In this document: positions 17,353 through 25,972 of the stretch, piece after piece
Numbering within the stretch: position 1 is the first letter of the stretch
Layout of the letters: each line of letters starts with the position of its first letter
Source of the DNA: Anaerolineales bacterium
GTDB lineage: Bacteria; Chloroflexota; Anaerolineae; Anaerolineales; Villigracilaceae
Assembly: GCA_019187665.1 (NCBI GenBank)
Contig: JABARH010000007.1
Coordinates: 1-64,000, forward strand
Direction: 5' to 3'
DNA: 64,000 nucleotides
Made by a program: the position numbers and the translations under genes
Notes under the pieces: model-generated
The model's database searches: none
Seen by the model: the letters and a program-made list of their open reading frames with translations, nothing else
Told to the model about the DNA's origin: nothing

Positions 17353-17397
17353 CATAAAAAAACAAACAAGGCGAACCAGTTGGTCCGCCTTGTTTCA
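17353..17397 (-). terminator. Intrinsic terminator of ssb
   Basis: AAACAAGGCGAACC (17364-17377) and GGTCCGCCTTGTTT (17382-17395) form a 14-base stem with one mismatch and a 4-base loop; on the minus strand it is followed by GTTTGTTTTTTT. It starts 2 bases after the ssb stop codon. Confidence 0.92.
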
Positions 17398-17398
17398 T

Positions 17399-17779
17399 TT
17401 ACGCTTCGTAGCCTGCGGCTTCTTCATCCACAGACAGGACCGGCTCCTCGGCCGGTTTCCGGTCCAGGAACTGAAGGGAGAGCGCCACTACCTTGGTGAA
17501 ATACTTGGTGTTCTCGCCCTCGCCAACGCGGTCCGTCTTGAGACGTCCTTCCACGAAGGCAAGGCTTCCCTTTTTGAGGTATTGCTGGGCCACCTCGCCC
17601 AGCCTGCCCCAGGCCTCGATGTTGAACCAGTCGGTGTATTCCTTCATCTCACCGCCCGATTTCCAGCGCTGAGTCACGCCGACACTGAAATGGCAGACCT
17701 TCTTGCCAGTGGGGGTGAACTTGCTCTCGGGGTCCTTTCCGAGATAGCCAATCAATTGAACACGGTTGAGCGCGGGCAT
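17399..17779 (-). CDS. ssb: Single-stranded DNA-binding protein
   Basis: 126-residue SSB with one OB fold. It begins LNRVQLIGYLGKDPESKFTP and contains VCHFSVGVTQRW, YTDWFNIEAWGRLGEVAQQY and KKGSLAFVEGRLKTD, the standard ssDNA-contact strands. The acidic tail is short (VLSVDEEAAGYEA) and lacks the usual DDDIPF-type tip that recruits partner proteins, so partner binding may differ. It is monocistronic, with a strong terminator just after the stop. Not next to rpsF/rpsR as in many bacteria. Confidence 0.95.
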   Translation of the reverse strand: MPALNRVQLIGYLGKDPESKFTPTGKKVCHFSVGVTQRWKSGGEMKEYTDWFNIEAWGRLGEVAQQYLKKGSLAFVEGRLKTDRVGEGENTKYFTKVVALSLQFLDRKPAEEPVLSVDEEAAGYEA

Positions 17780-17893
17780 GGCTACGCCTTCCTTTCTGCA
17801 GGGCTTTTAGAGGCACGTGTACGGTTCATTTTAATCTCCTTTTCTCTAAAAGAACAATGGGTTGGAACGAACGGGGTTATACTTTGTTCACGG

Positions 17894-18094
17894 CTAGCTG
17901 GATTTTGGCTCCGCATCCGCCGCTTGAACCTTCTTCAAAACCAACATGCCGGTCTTCATCTCAACCACGTTGTAACCAGCGGGAAGAGCGTCGAGCGCGC
18001 CTGTCGGTTTGACCTCCTTCGAAAAGTAGAACATTTTGCCGTTGGAGTGCAGGTAGTAGGTGACGCCTTTGGAATTGGTGTGTGAAAAAGCCAT
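17894..18094 (-). CDS. Small conserved-looking protein, unknown
   Basis: 66 residues, starting MAFSHTNSKGVTYYLHSNGK with YFSKEVKPTG and a hydrophobic strand GYNVVEMKTGMLVLKK. The pattern (short, soluble, beta-rich, KG-x-x-YYLH near the start) resembles small uncharacterised proteins seen in Chloroflexota, but no function is known to me. It has its own ATG with a GGAGACTCAT context. Separate from ssb by 114 bases with no clear terminator. Confidence 0.7.
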   Translation of the reverse strand: MAFSHTNSKGVTYYLHSNGKMFYFSKEVKPTGALDALPAGYNVVEMKTGMLVLKKVQAADAEPKSS

Positions 18095-18197
18095 ATGAGT
18101 CTCCGTTTCTCTGAATTTATTTAAAGTCTAGCACACATTTTCTAAAAGTCAACGGGGAGATTCCCCCTTTTGCCCGATATTTCACAAGGATAAAGAC

Positions 18198-19046
18198 ATG
18201 GATAAGCAACCGCCAAGGATCGTTTCCTCTCTTGCCGAACTACGCTCTGCCCGCCTCCTTTTCGACGGGAAAGTGGGCCTGGTCCCCACCATGGGATACC
18301 TCCACGAGGGCCACGTCTCCCTTGCGCGCCGCGCAAGAGAGGAATGCGATCATGTGATCGTCAGCATTTTCGTTAACCCGACCCAGTTCGGTCCCAGCGA
18401 AGACCTCTCAACGTATCCGCGCGATCTCGACCGCGACCTGCTTCTGCTCGAACCCGCCGGCGTGGAACTGGTCTGGACTCCGACGCCAGAGGTGATGTAT
18501 CCGCCCGGCTTCGCAACCTGGGTGGAGGTGGAGGGGCTGACGAAACCGCTCGAGGGCGCGTCCCGCCCGGGTCACTTTCGAGGCGTGACGACGGTGGTCA
18601 GCAAACTATTTAACGCCGTCCAACCGCATAAAGCCTACTTCGGTCAAAAGGACGCCCAACAAGCGGCGGTTATCCGCAAGATGACGCGCGACCTGGATTT
18701 TCCGATCGAGATCGTGGTCTGCCCCACCGTGCGCGAGACGGATGGACTGGCAATGTCGAGTCGAAACAGTTACCTCTCGCCCGACGAGAGAACAGCCGCG
18801 GCCGTCCTCTTCCGTTCGTTAAGCGCGGCAAGGTCGGCCTACGAAAGAGGCGAGCGCAATGCCCAGTCGCTGCGAAGAATTATGGCGGAGGTTATCCTCT
18901 CCGAGCCGCTGGCAAAAATGCAATATGTCTCTGTGGCCGATTACGATACGTTGGAAGAGTTGGAAACAGTCGCGGGGAAGGCGTTGCTTTCGATGGCCGT
19001 GTTCATGGGGCGGACCCGTCTGATTGATAATGTTGTATTGGGATAA
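18198..19046 (+). CDS. panC: Pantothenate synthetase
   Basis: 282-residue pantoate-beta-alanine ligase, which joins pantoate and beta-alanine with ATP to give pantothenate, the precursor of CoA. The signature regions are clear: GLVPTMGYLHEGHVSLAR (HxGH nucleotide-binding motif), VSIFVNPTQFGPSEDLSTYP, HFRGVTTVVSKLFNAVQPH, YFGQKDAQQAAVIRKM and GLAMSSRNSYLSPDER. AAGGA precedes the ATG by 9 bases. Stands alone; panB and panD are not in the window. Confidence 0.97.
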   Translation: MDKQPPRIVSSLAELRSARLLFDGKVGLVPTMGYLHEGHVSLARRAREECDHVIVSIFVNPTQFGPSEDLSTYPRDLDRDLLLLEPAGVELVWTPTPEVMYPPGFATWVEVEGLTKPLEGASRPGHFRGVTTVVSKLFNAVQPHKAYFGQKDAQQAAVIRKMTRDLDFPIEIVVCPTVRETDGLAMSSRNSYLSPDERTAAAVLFRSLSAARSAYERGERNAQSLRRIMAEVILSEPLAKMQYVSVADYDTLEELETVAGKALLSMAVFMGRTRLIDNVVLG

Positions 19047-19105
19047 GCAAACTGCGCCGGTACATGGTAGAGGCGCGCTCGGCGCCGGGCTGGACGGCAA
19101 AGGGG

Positions 19106-19777
19106 TCAGGGAGGCGGAGGACGATATTCAAAACGGAATCCATTTACCTCGATGTATGGCTGCCATGCGCCGTAACTGACAGCGCGCACGCGGCGGGAGA
19201 TTTCATCCTTGCTCATATCGGGCGTGATGCGAAAGAGTTCGTTGAATTGTTTGCGCGTGAAGGGTGGGCGCGTCCATTGTTCCCTGGAGGCCGGCAATGC
19301 TTCTCCGCTCACGATGAGCGCGGCGATCTCCATGAAGAGCGCGATCTGATGCTGGTATGTCCGTTCGAGCAGGGAGGCGACGTTGTCGGTTTCGTAAACA
19401 GAGAAGCGCGAGACGGCGATGATGGAACCGCTGTCCACCTGGGCCGCCATGTGATGACATGTGACGCCATATTCTTTTGCGTTTTCGTACAGCGCAAAAT
19501 TATTACAACCGATTCCGGGATATTCTGGCGGGGCCGGGTGAAAATTGATGGCGGCTTTGCGGGCGTTCGCCAACAGATCGGCAGGCACAACCCAGCGCGA
19601 AAGATATGAGATGATATAGTCGCCCTCCCAGCGGCGGATGGCGTCGGAAAGCGGGTCGCCCCATTTGCCGAGGCAGGCGGTGACGTTGCTCGAGTTTTCG
19701 CGGCAAAAATCGAGGGCGCGGGCGCAGTAGGGATCGTCTGCCTTGCCGAGGAAAAGGATGGAACCGTCCGATGTCAT
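19106..19777 (-). CDS. Formyltransferase-domain protein
   Basis: 223-residue protein with the formyl_transf_N fold of methionyl-tRNA formyltransferase and sugar N-formyltransferases. AAINFHPAPPEYPGIGCNNF carries the catalytic Asn and His, and GVTCHHMAAQVDSGSIIAV the catalytic Asp region, so it is likely to use 10-formyl-tetrahydrofolate. The Met-tRNA-binding C-terminal domain is absent and the size fits enzymes that formylate amino-sugar nucleotides or a hydroxymethyl-type variant. Substrate cannot be told; neighbours (panC, a regulator) do not help. Confidence 0.82.
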   Translation of the reverse strand: MTSDGSILFLGKADDPYCARALDFCRENSSNVTACLGKWGDPLSDAIRRWEGDYIISYLSRWVVPADLLANARKAAINFHPAPPEYPGIGCNNFALYENAKEYGVTCHHMAAQVDSGSIIAVSRFSVYETDNVASLLERTYQHQIALFMEIAALIVSGEALPASREQWTRPPFTRKQFNELFRITPDMSKDEISRRVRAVSYGAWQPYIEVNGFRFEYRPPPP

Positions 19778-19803
19778 ACGACTATTATAACGGGGAGGGT
19801 GTA

Positions 19804-19829
19804 AAACAAAACCTGCGCCGAAGCGCAGG
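19804..19829 (-). terminator. Intrinsic terminator of the LuxR-type regulator
   Basis: CCTGCGC-CGAA-GCGCAGG (19812-19829) gives a perfect 7-base stem with a stable TTCG tetraloop on the minus strand, followed by TTTTGTTTT. It ends 8 bases after the regulator stop codon. Confidence 0.92.
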
Positions 19830-19837
19830 GCGGAAGA

Positions 19838-20497
19838 TCAGGGAGCGATGTATTCCCTCAGGCTGTGTTCCACCGCGTAGGCGGCGGCTTCGGCGCGGTT
19901 GTTCACGCTCAGTTTCGAGAGGATGCTCGAAACATAATTTCGCACCGTGCCTTCGCCAAGAAAGAGATTCTTTGCAATCTCACGGTTGGTCTTGCCTTCG
20001 GAGACGAGCAGAAGCACATGTTTCTCCTGCTGGCTAAGATGAGCGAAGGCCGAGGCTTCCTCCTCCTTGACCGCCCGCCGCACCTCCTGGAAGACGCGCT
20101 GGGTGACGGCCGGGTCGAGCAGGGCTTCTCCGCGTCCGACCGCCTCGAGGGCTTTTACCAGATCGTCGCTGCCGATCTGTTTGAGGATGTAGCCGGACGC
20201 CCCGGCGCGAATGGCCGAGAAGAGCATTTCATCCTCCGCGTAGGAGGTGAGCATGATGACCTTGATCGCGGGATGGCGGCTGACAATTTCCTCGCAGGCC
20301 TCGATACCCGAGACACCCGGCAGGCGGATGTCCATGACCACCACATCCGGGTCGAGCGCGGCCACCTGTTCCATCGCCTCGCGCGCCGAACCGGCCTCGC
20401 CCACCACTTCGAAATGCGGGTGACGCTCAAGCAGGGATTTTAATCCGAGGCGCACAACCTCGTGATCGTCCACTAGTAAGATGCGTTGTTTGGCCAT
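19838..20497 (-). CDS. NarL/LuxR-family response regulator
   Basis: 219-residue two-component regulator. The receiver domain starts [20 protein letters not shown], with the phosphoacceptor Asp in [14 protein letters not shown] near residue 55 and the lysine in GYILKQIG near 104. The LuxR DNA-binding domain is [20 protein letters not shown] near 150, followed by [18 protein letters not shown]. It would be phosphorylated by a HisKA_3 kinase such as the one at 11893. Single gene with its own terminator. Confidence 0.95.
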   Translation of the reverse strand: MAKQRILLVDDHEVVRLGLKSLLERHPHFEVVGEAGSAREAMEQVAALDPDVVVMDIRLPGVSGIEACEEIVSRHPAIKVIMLTSYAEDEMLFSAIRAGASGYILKQIGSDDLVKALEAVGRGEALLDPAVTQRVFQEVRRAVKEEEASAFAHLSQQEKHVLLLVSEGKTNREIAKNLFLGEGTVRNYVSSILSKLSVNNRAEAAAYAVEHSLREYIAP

Positions 20498-20643
20498 GTT
20501 GCCTGTCTGCCTCCAGCAGTTGGTGGCGGGATTGTAGCCGAGGGGGGAATGTCTGACAAGGGAGAGGATGCAGACTGTTCAAAGCAGGTAAAATGAGGCT
20601 GTGAACAAAATCCGAGCCGGCTCCCTCACCCACCGAGACGCCC

Positions 20644-21276
20644 ATGCCCATTAAGAAGAATTATCCCACCTTTGCCTTCGAGACGGATGCCAGACTCACC
20701 CTTGGCGACCTGACCGTATTTGCCATCTTTCATTTGGAAAGGCACGCGGCAGATTTCACCGCCGAAGACGTAGTGGCGGCGTGCTTCGCAATGTTCCCCA
20801 GACGGTTTGCCCTGCGCGGCTATCCGCACTGGCCAGACTCGGCTGTGGTGGGGCGCCGCTGGGCGGAACTGCGGGCAAAGGGGTGGCTCGCGCGTTCGCT
20901 CAAGTTGACGGCACGCGGGACGCGCCACGCGGCGCAGGTGGAGAAAAGACTGGGACGGCCGATCCGCCAGAGGTTGCGCGTGAGCGAGAGGCCGCCGACG
21001 CGCGACAGTCGGTATGTAAAAGCCGTCGAGTCGTCGGAGGCGTACCGTCATTTCAAACGTCAGAAAAGCAGGGCGCGCATCAACGAATTCGATTTCCGCA
21101 GCATGCTGCTATGCACCATGGAAAGTTCGCCCGCCGCGCTGGCGCGCAACCTGGAGACGTTCAAGGATCAGGTGCGCGCGGAGGGGCGCAAGGATCTGGC
21201 GGCTTTTTTGGATTTTTGCGAGGCGCGCTTTTCGCATTTGCTTGCAGAAGCCCCGCCACGGATTTTAAAGAGATAG
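20644..21276 (+). CDS. Winged-helix-like partner of the GHKL ATPase
   Basis: 210-residue protein of unknown function. The first 95 residues have a winged-helix pattern: LGDLTVFAIFHLERHAADFT, DVVAACFAMFPRRFALRGYP, VVGRRWAELRAKGWLARSLKLTARG. The C-terminal half is charged and helical (FDFRSMLLCTMESSPAALAR, LETFKDQVRAEGRKDLAAFL). It precedes the GHKL ATPase gene by 7 bases on the same strand, so the two are expressed together; this pairing is the only functional clue. A DNA-binding or adaptor role is inferred from the winged-helix-like fold. Confidence 0.65.
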   Translation: MPIKKNYPTFAFETDARLTLGDLTVFAIFHLERHAADFTAEDVVAACFAMFPRRFALRGYPHWPDSAVVGRRWAELRAKGWLARSLKLTARGTRHAAQVEKRLGRPIRQRLRVSERPPTRDSRYVKAVESSEAYRHFKRQKSRARINEFDFRSMLLCTMESSPAALARNLETFKDQVRAEGRKDLAAFLDFCEARFSHLLAEAPPRILKR

Positions 21277-21283
21277 AATCAGC

Positions 21284-23167
21284 ATGACCACCAGCCGTCG
21301 TTTACAGTATGCCGACCGCGTTGCCTTGCAGCAGGCCGACCAGGCCATCCGCAAGGATGTGTTGCGCGCGCTGGTGGAGATCATTACAAACAGCAACGAC
21401 AGTTATGCGCGGCTCGAAGCGCAGGGATGGAACGTGTCCGGCGAGATCGTGATCGAGGTGCAGCGCAGGCGCAGCAACTCGATTCTTCGCGTGCGCGACT
21501 TTGCCGAGGGCATGGATGACGAGCGTATGGAGCGGGTGGTCGGCACGTATGGCGAGGCCACGAGCGGATTGAAGGAGGATCAGGCTGTGCGCGGCATGTG
21601 GGGGCGCGGACTCAAAGACGCCATCTTCGGGCTGGGTCATGGATATGTGCGTTCGTTCCGCGAGGGAATGTTCTATTCGAGCGCGCTGGTGCTGGCAAAG
21701 GGCGTGCCGACCTTTGAGTTGGACGCGCCGATCACTTCGCGCGATCACCTGCGCGAGGAATACGGTATTCCCGAAAACGGCACGGAGGTGGAGATCATTG
21801 TTTCGCGCGAAGATGTGAAAGTGCCGCAGTTCGACAACCTGCGCAATTATCTTTCGCGGCATTTCGAGCTGCGTCCGATTCTGGCGGGACGGCAGCGGCG
21901 CATTGTGCTGCGCCAGATGTCGGGGGAAAGGAAGGCGCGCGAGGAGCATATCCTCACTTATCACCCGCCGCGCGGCGAAAAGGCGCTGGATGAAGTCTTT
22001 TCGCTGGAGGGGTTCAACGCGCAGGCGCGGCTGGAATTATTCCGTTCCACCCTGCAACTGTCTACGCGCGGCGAGGAGGGCGATTATGCCGACGCGGGTT
22101 TGCTGGTGGTGAGTCATGCGACTGTCGTGGCGCTGACCATGCTCAAGTATGAGAATGATCCGTATGCGTCGTTTTTCTACGGCTCGATCAAATGCGATTA
22201 TCTCCACGACCTGCTCAAGAACGACGAGCCGGTTCTCACCGCCACCCGCGACGGGATCAACTGGACGCATCCGTTCGCGAAGGCATTGAAGGCGGCGGTG
22301 GAGGCGCGTCTCGATCCGTTCATTCAGCGCGAGCGCGAGCATGCCCTGCACGAGGAACAGACCAAACTCGACTCGCGCCTGCGCCGCAAACTGGACAAGG
22401 CCCTGCACGAGTTGAACTCCATCGCATCCTCCGAGTTGCGGCCAAAAGCGCCGCGGACGGAAGGCGGTGTGCGGCCAATGGAACTGCCCTCCTCCGGTCT
22501 CGACTTTGCCCAAAAGCAGGTGATTCTTCAGACCGGCCAGAACACGACACTGATCCTGCGCGTGGAGATGCCTGCGCTGGCGCGGCCCGGCGCGTTCGCG
22601 TTCATCGTTTCGGACAACCCGCAGGTGGCGGTGCTGACCCCGAAGGCGGTAATCGAGGCGGATGAAGCAGACCCAACCGTTGGCGTGGCGCGCGTGCGTG
22701 TGGAGGGACACCAGGTGGGCAGCGAGGGACTTGTCACCGCGTATGTGGGGAATGCGAAAGCGCGCGCGCTGGTGCAGGTGCGTTCAAGAAAAGAGCCGCC
22801 GGCTGAGGCGTCGGAGGCAACACGCAGCGGTCTGTTCAATGACATCCGCTTCGACGATCGTTCGGACCCGCGTCAGCGGGTCTATCTCGACCGCATCAAT
22901 TCCACGATCGTGGTCGCGACCGAAGCGCCGTCGGTGAAGATTTATCTCGATGAGAACGGACGGCTGGACTCGACCGTGCAGGGGCAGGTGCTGCTGGCGG
23001 AGTTGATTGCCGAGGCGGTCTGCCGCGAGATCGCGCGGCAGGGTGTGGAAAGTGGGCGCTTCCTCGCGCCCGACGGAGCGGAGGCGGACGCGATCCAGAG
23101 TCATTTCATCCGGCTGCAAAACCGCTACGCCCACACGATCCATGAGATGATCGTGACAAAGAAATGA
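21284..23167 (+). CDS. GHKL ATPase, MORC/Hsp90-like
   Basis: 627-residue protein whose N-terminal 200 residues form a GHKL ATPase: the N box LRALVEIITNSNDSYARLE (Glu and Asn for Mg-ATP) near residue 29, the G1 box RVRDFAEGMD near 71, and the G2 lid RGMWGRGLKDAIFGLGHGY near 103. The arrangement resembles MORC, MutL and Hsp90 ATPases rather than a histidine kinase, and no phosphoacceptor helix is present. Residues 330-380 are charged and probably coiled-coil, 400-500 look like an Ig-like beta domain, and the C terminus has a second alpha/beta segment. Co-transcribed with the winged-helix-like gene. Known prokaryotic MORC-like ATPases occur in DNA-modification and defence contexts. Confidence 0.8.
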   Translation: MTTSRRLQYADRVALQQADQAIRKDVLRALVEIITNSNDSYARLEAQGWNVSGEIVIEVQRRRSNSILRVRDFAEGMDDERMERVVGTYGEATSGLKEDQAVRGMWGRGLKDAIFGLGHGYVRSFREGMFYSSALVLAKGVPTFELDAPITSRDHLREEYGIPENGTEVEIIVSREDVKVPQFDNLRNYLSRHFELRPILAGRQRRIVLRQMSGERKAREEHILTYHPPRGEKALDEVFSLEGFNAQARLELFRSTLQLSTRGEEGDYADAGLLVVSHATVVALTMLKYENDPYASFFYGSIKCDYLHDLLKNDEPVLTATRDGINWTHPFAKALKAAVEARLDPFIQREREHALHEEQTKLDSRLRRKLDKALHELNSIASSELRPKAPRTEGGVRPMELPSSGLDFAQKQVILQTGQNTTLILRVEMPALARPGAFAFIVSDNPQVAVLTPKAVIEADEADPTVGVARVRVEGHQVGSEGLVTAYVGNAKARALVQVRSRKEPPAEASEATRSGLFNDIRFDDRSDPRQRVYLDRINSTIVVATEAPSVKIYLDENGRLDSTVQGQVLLAELIAEAVCREIARQGVESGRFLAPDGAEADAIQSHFIRLQNRYAHTIHEMIVTKK

Positions 23168-23192
23168 TCGCGAGGGGACGCGCACCTACCGA

Positions 23193-24407
23193 TCACGATT
23201 TTCCCCACAATCCCCATCCCGCGTTTCTTCGCTCTTCGCGGCGACGATGCTGTTCGTGAATCTCTGCCACGTGAGCGGCCTTCTCTTCGATCGCGGCTTC
23301 CAGCCAGAGGCGTCCCTTCTCTGCAGTGGCGAGACTGCCCGCGCCGTACGCGCCTGTTTTGGTATCGTCATCCCAGGGTGGGTTTGCGATGAGGCTGCCG
23401 CCCTCGATCCAGTCCATGTAGTAATCGGGCGTAGAGATGAAGTCGGTCTCGTCCACCACGCGCTGCATGCGGCAGAGATCGGGGCGCAGGTGAAGCATAT
23501 ACGAGGTTTCGAGTTCGCCCGCGTGTCCCATCCCGCCGATGGGCGAGGCGCGATATTTTTCGAGCGCGGCGGCGCCGATTCTTCCCGCGGTGTGCAGGAA
23601 AGCCGTGGCGCAAAAAATCCGACGGTGGCGCTCGCCCGCGTACTTGACGATATTGACCAGGAAGGACATGTTGCCGCCGTGCCCGCTCATGAAGTAGAAA
23701 CGGTCAAAGCCGCGCGCCGCCAGCGCGTCAATGACGCCGAGCCAGAAATCTTCGAAGGCGCGCCCGCCCGCGTTCATCGTCGCCGCGAAGGAGGAGCGGT
23801 GTGTACTGACTCCGTATGGCATGACGGGTAACGCGTGGGCGTGACCGGGAATTTTTTCCACGGCGCCGTCCGCAATCGCTTCGATGATGATCGTGTCCAC
23901 GGAAAGAGGCAGGTGAAATCCATGCTGTTCGGTATGACCGATGGGAAGGATGATGACTTTGTTGCGTTCGGTGTCGGGAGGAAGTGTCAGGTGCGAGGTG
24001 CGAGGTGTCGGGTTTTGAGTTTCAGGTTTCAAGTTCCAGGTTTCAGGTGACGCGTCCACGGGTTTACCTGTGTACGTGTTTACCTGTGTATGCAGAGCGG
24101 ATTCGCCGAGGCCGAGGTCAATCCCTTGGGGAGTGAGGGCATAGACGCGCGTGAAGCCGTCGTCGCGCAGACTATCCAGTAGATTGCGGACATACGCCGC
24201 GAGCAGCGTCTCCGCGACAGCCAGTCCGCTGCCGCGCCAGCCGAAGGGGATGGGCGGGAGAAGCCCGAGGCGTTGGGGATGGCTCAGTTGCGCGGCGACC
24301 CGCTCAAGGTCAAAGGATGAACCGAGAGGCAGGACGAGGGGCATGTCGCGCGGCAAGCCAGCGACTTCGGGCCAGGTCAAATTGTCGTAGCGAAACGATT
24401 CGGTCAT
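23193..24407 (-). CDS. Creatininase-family protein with degenerate second domain
   Basis: About 404 residues, longer than the usual 240-270 of creatininase-family amidohydrolases. The C-terminal two thirds is a complete domain: IILPIGHTEQHGFHLPLSVD with the metal-binding Glu, His and Asp, FMSGHGGNMSFLV, and GGMGHAGELETSYML. The first 100 residues resemble a shrunken second copy (LTWPEVAGLPRDMPLVLPLG, LLPPIPFGWRG) without metal ligands. Between them lies a stretch translated from simple repeats (HTQVNTYTGKPV, then WNLKPETQNPTPRTSHLTL). ATG 24407 is preferred over a TTG two codons upstream. Reaction unknown. Confidence 0.82.
   Translation of the reverse strand: MTESFRYDNLTWPEVAGLPRDMPLVLPLGSSFDLERVAAQLSHPQRLGLLPPIPFGWRGSGLAVAETLLAAYVRNLLDSLRDDGFTRVYALTPQGIDLGLGESALHTQVNTYTGKPVDASPETWNLKPETQNPTPRTSHLTLPPDTERNKVIILPIGHTEQHGFHLPLSVDTIIIEAIADGAVEKIPGHAHALPVMPYGVSTHRSSFAATMNAGGRAFEDFWLGVIDALAARGFDRFYFMSGHGGNMSFLVNIVKYAGERHRRIFCATAFLHTAGRIGAAALEKYRASPIGGMGHAGELETSYMLHLRPDLCRMQRVVDETDFISTPDYYMDWIEGGSLIANPPWDDDTKTGAYGAGSLATAEKGRLWLEAAIEEKAAHVAEIHEQHRRREERRNAGWGLWGKS
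23985..24091. repeat. Simple repeats read in frame inside the creatininase gene
   Basis: 24060-24091 holds four 8-base units (GGGTTTAC, CTGTGTAC, GTGTTTAC, CTGTGTAT) of the GTAMACAY family. 23985-24053 holds GAGGTGC/GGTGCGA repeats and TTTCAGGT/TTCCAGGT repeats. Together they encode the linker between the two creatininase-like domains without a stop. Confidence 0.88.
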
Positions 24408-24413
24408 ATCCAA

Positions 24414-25133
24414 TTATGCGGGGGCCATCAGGAAGGAAACCAGCAGGATGACAGACAAAAGCAGGATCACCGCCAGGACCAGCGTGGATTGAACCCAGGC
24501 GCCGGCAAAAACGAAGATAAATCCGAGGAGGACTGCGATGACCAGAAACGCCAGCGCGGGCAGGTATTTTGCAAGGCGGGCGCCAGTGGCAAGCCGGGAT
24601 ACATGCATCGCGTACAATCCCCATCCCATCCCGATCAGGCTGATCGCGATCAAAAGCCACAGAGTCTCCCTCCCGCGGATGGGCAGGTCCAGGACAAAGA
24701 TTCCGCAGGAGGCCTCCCGGGTGGGAAGCGGATAGGCGGAGATGACCAGGACTTTTGCAAAGATGAATTGTCCCAGGTCAATGTTGTCGGCGTCCACCTG
24801 CCATTCCAGTGTACGCGACTCGCCGGGCGCAAGGTCGAAGTCTTCGCGGTGTTCCTCCAGCAGGACGGGCGTACTCGCCATGAATTTGATGAACGGGCTG
24901 ATCTTGCCGTCCGTTGTATTGGAAATGGTGAAGGCGATTCTGCCCACCTCGCGGCGCGTCATCAAAACGGGGCAGCTGAATCCTTTCAACCCGGCGTGCG
25001 CCTGGCGGGGAAAGCCGTACACGGAGGCTTCCATGTCGGCCCATGTGGAAACGAGGATCAAAAAGAATCCCGCAACCAAACCGATGAGGTAGGGCGGGAG
25101 AATCAGATACGCAGGTATTTGTTTGTTGTTCAA
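24414..25133 (-). CDS. Multi-span membrane protein, unknown
   Basis: 239 residues. One hydrophobic segment near the N terminus (LIGLVAGFFLILVSTWADM), then a soluble domain of about 110 residues with beta-rich character (LARREVGRIAFTIS-like strands), then four hydrophobic segments at the C terminus (LWLLIAISLIGMGWGLYA, LPALAFLVIAVLLGFIFVFA, LVLAVILLLSVILLVSFLM). Start is TTG; no better ATG is in frame near it. It lies 6 bases upstream of the creatininase gene, so co-transcription is likely. Family not recognised. Confidence 0.65.
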   Translation of the reverse strand: MNNKQIPAYLILPPYLIGLVAGFFLILVSTWADMEASVYGFPRQAHAGLKGFSCPVLMTRREVGRIAFTISNTTDGKISPFIKFMASTPVLLEEHREDFDLAPGESRTLEWQVDADNIDLGQFIFAKVLVISAYPLPTREASCGIFVLDLPIRGRETLWLLIAISLIGMGWGLYAMHVSRLATGARLAKYLPALAFLVIAVLLGFIFVFAGAWVQSTLVLAVILLLSVILLVSFLMAPA

Positions 25134-25256
25134 GGCTCTGCTTCCATATTAAGCGGTCATTGGGATTATGCGCCGTGCCTTTAAAGGCGATACGGTGAAT
25201 GTGGCCCCATTTTACCGCGTCGCCGCGCCCGCACAGGCGCAAATTTATTTTGCGCT

Positions 25257-25375
25257 TCTCTACCGTACATGAAAGATTTTTACCGCAAAGCACGCTAAGG
25301 TCGCCAAGTTAAAAGGTTTTCTTTGCGTTCTTTGCGTTCTTTGCGGGCTTAGCGGTTTAAATGTACGGTAGAGAG
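25257..25375. mobile_element. MITE-like element, copy 1, with 9-base duplication
   Basis: Ends CTCTACCGTACAT (25258-25270) and ATGTACGGTAGAG (25361-25373) are perfect 13-base inverted repeats. Inside are arrays in opposite orientation (ACCGCAAAGCACGCTAAGG on the left; three CTTTGCGTT-type units on the right). The element is bracketed by TTTTGCGCT (25248-25256 and 25376-25384), a likely target duplication. Copy 2 is at 43927-44038. No coding capacity. Confidence 0.88.
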
Positions 25376-25427
25376 TTTTGCGCTACGAACGCGCTGCGCG
25401 TTATCCGTGTCCAAAAAAAAGGCGGTT

Positions 25428-25570
25428 CTCCCGTTTTTAACGGGAAAAACCTTTGAACACGAAGGAACACAAAGTCAACGAAGGAAAAGCCCTTACGGCT
25501 AAACGTCTTTCCCCCTTTGAGAGTCTTTGTGTACTTTGTGTTGAGGCTCTTTCCCGTTTATTACGGAAGA
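25428..25570. repeat. Inverted short-repeat arrays
   Basis: Left array GAACACGAAGGAACACAAAG (from 25455) and right array CTTTGTGTACTTTGTGTTG (from 25525) are oppositely oriented 9-10 base repeats. Each side is capped by a small hairpin: CCCGTTTTTAACGGG on the left (about 25430-25444) and CCCGTTTATTACGG on the right. Same general design as the element at 25257. No gene is seen between 25134 and 25611. Confidence 0.8.
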
Positions 25571-25611
25571 GCCAAAAAGACTTAAGAAACGCTCTCTTGG
25601 AGAACGCGTCT

Positions 25612-25972
25612 CTATTCCGTCATCAGCGTTTCGGCGGCGAGGATGCCCGAGGTGGCGGCTCGCCCCACGCTGTAGCCTGGGTAGGTGGTCTGCCCTGTCT
25701 GGTACAAGCCTTGAATCGGCGCGCGATGCGGGAAGTGATTCCACGGCGCGACCTGCGGCGACAAACCATACACCGCTCCGCGATACAAATTCAGATTGAC
25801 GCTGAAATCCTTCGGGCTGACGATGCGCTTGACGGCGATGTCCAGTTTGTGAACGCGCGACAGAGCCGCGATCGCTTTTTCGAGAACCGCCTCTTTTTTC
25901 TCTTCGCTCCAATCGTCGAGCGGCAAGTCGCGGCGCACGGGCGGATACATTTCGATCACGCTGCCGCCCGTC
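25612..25972 (-). pseudogene. 3' remnant of a phytoene desaturase-like gene
   Basis: The frame encodes only the C-terminal 115-120 residues of a CrtI/phytoene-dehydrogenase-like FAD oxidoreductase: SVIEMYPPVRRDLPLDDWSE, LNLYRGAVYGLSPQV, and the flavin-binding end LYQTGQTTYPGYSVGRAATS followed by GILAAETLM. The N-terminal Rossmann fold is missing. At about 25961-25972 the frame is replaced by the 5' part of a cyclic-nucleotide-binding regulator gene, so a deletion has fused two genes out of frame. Confidence 0.85.
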
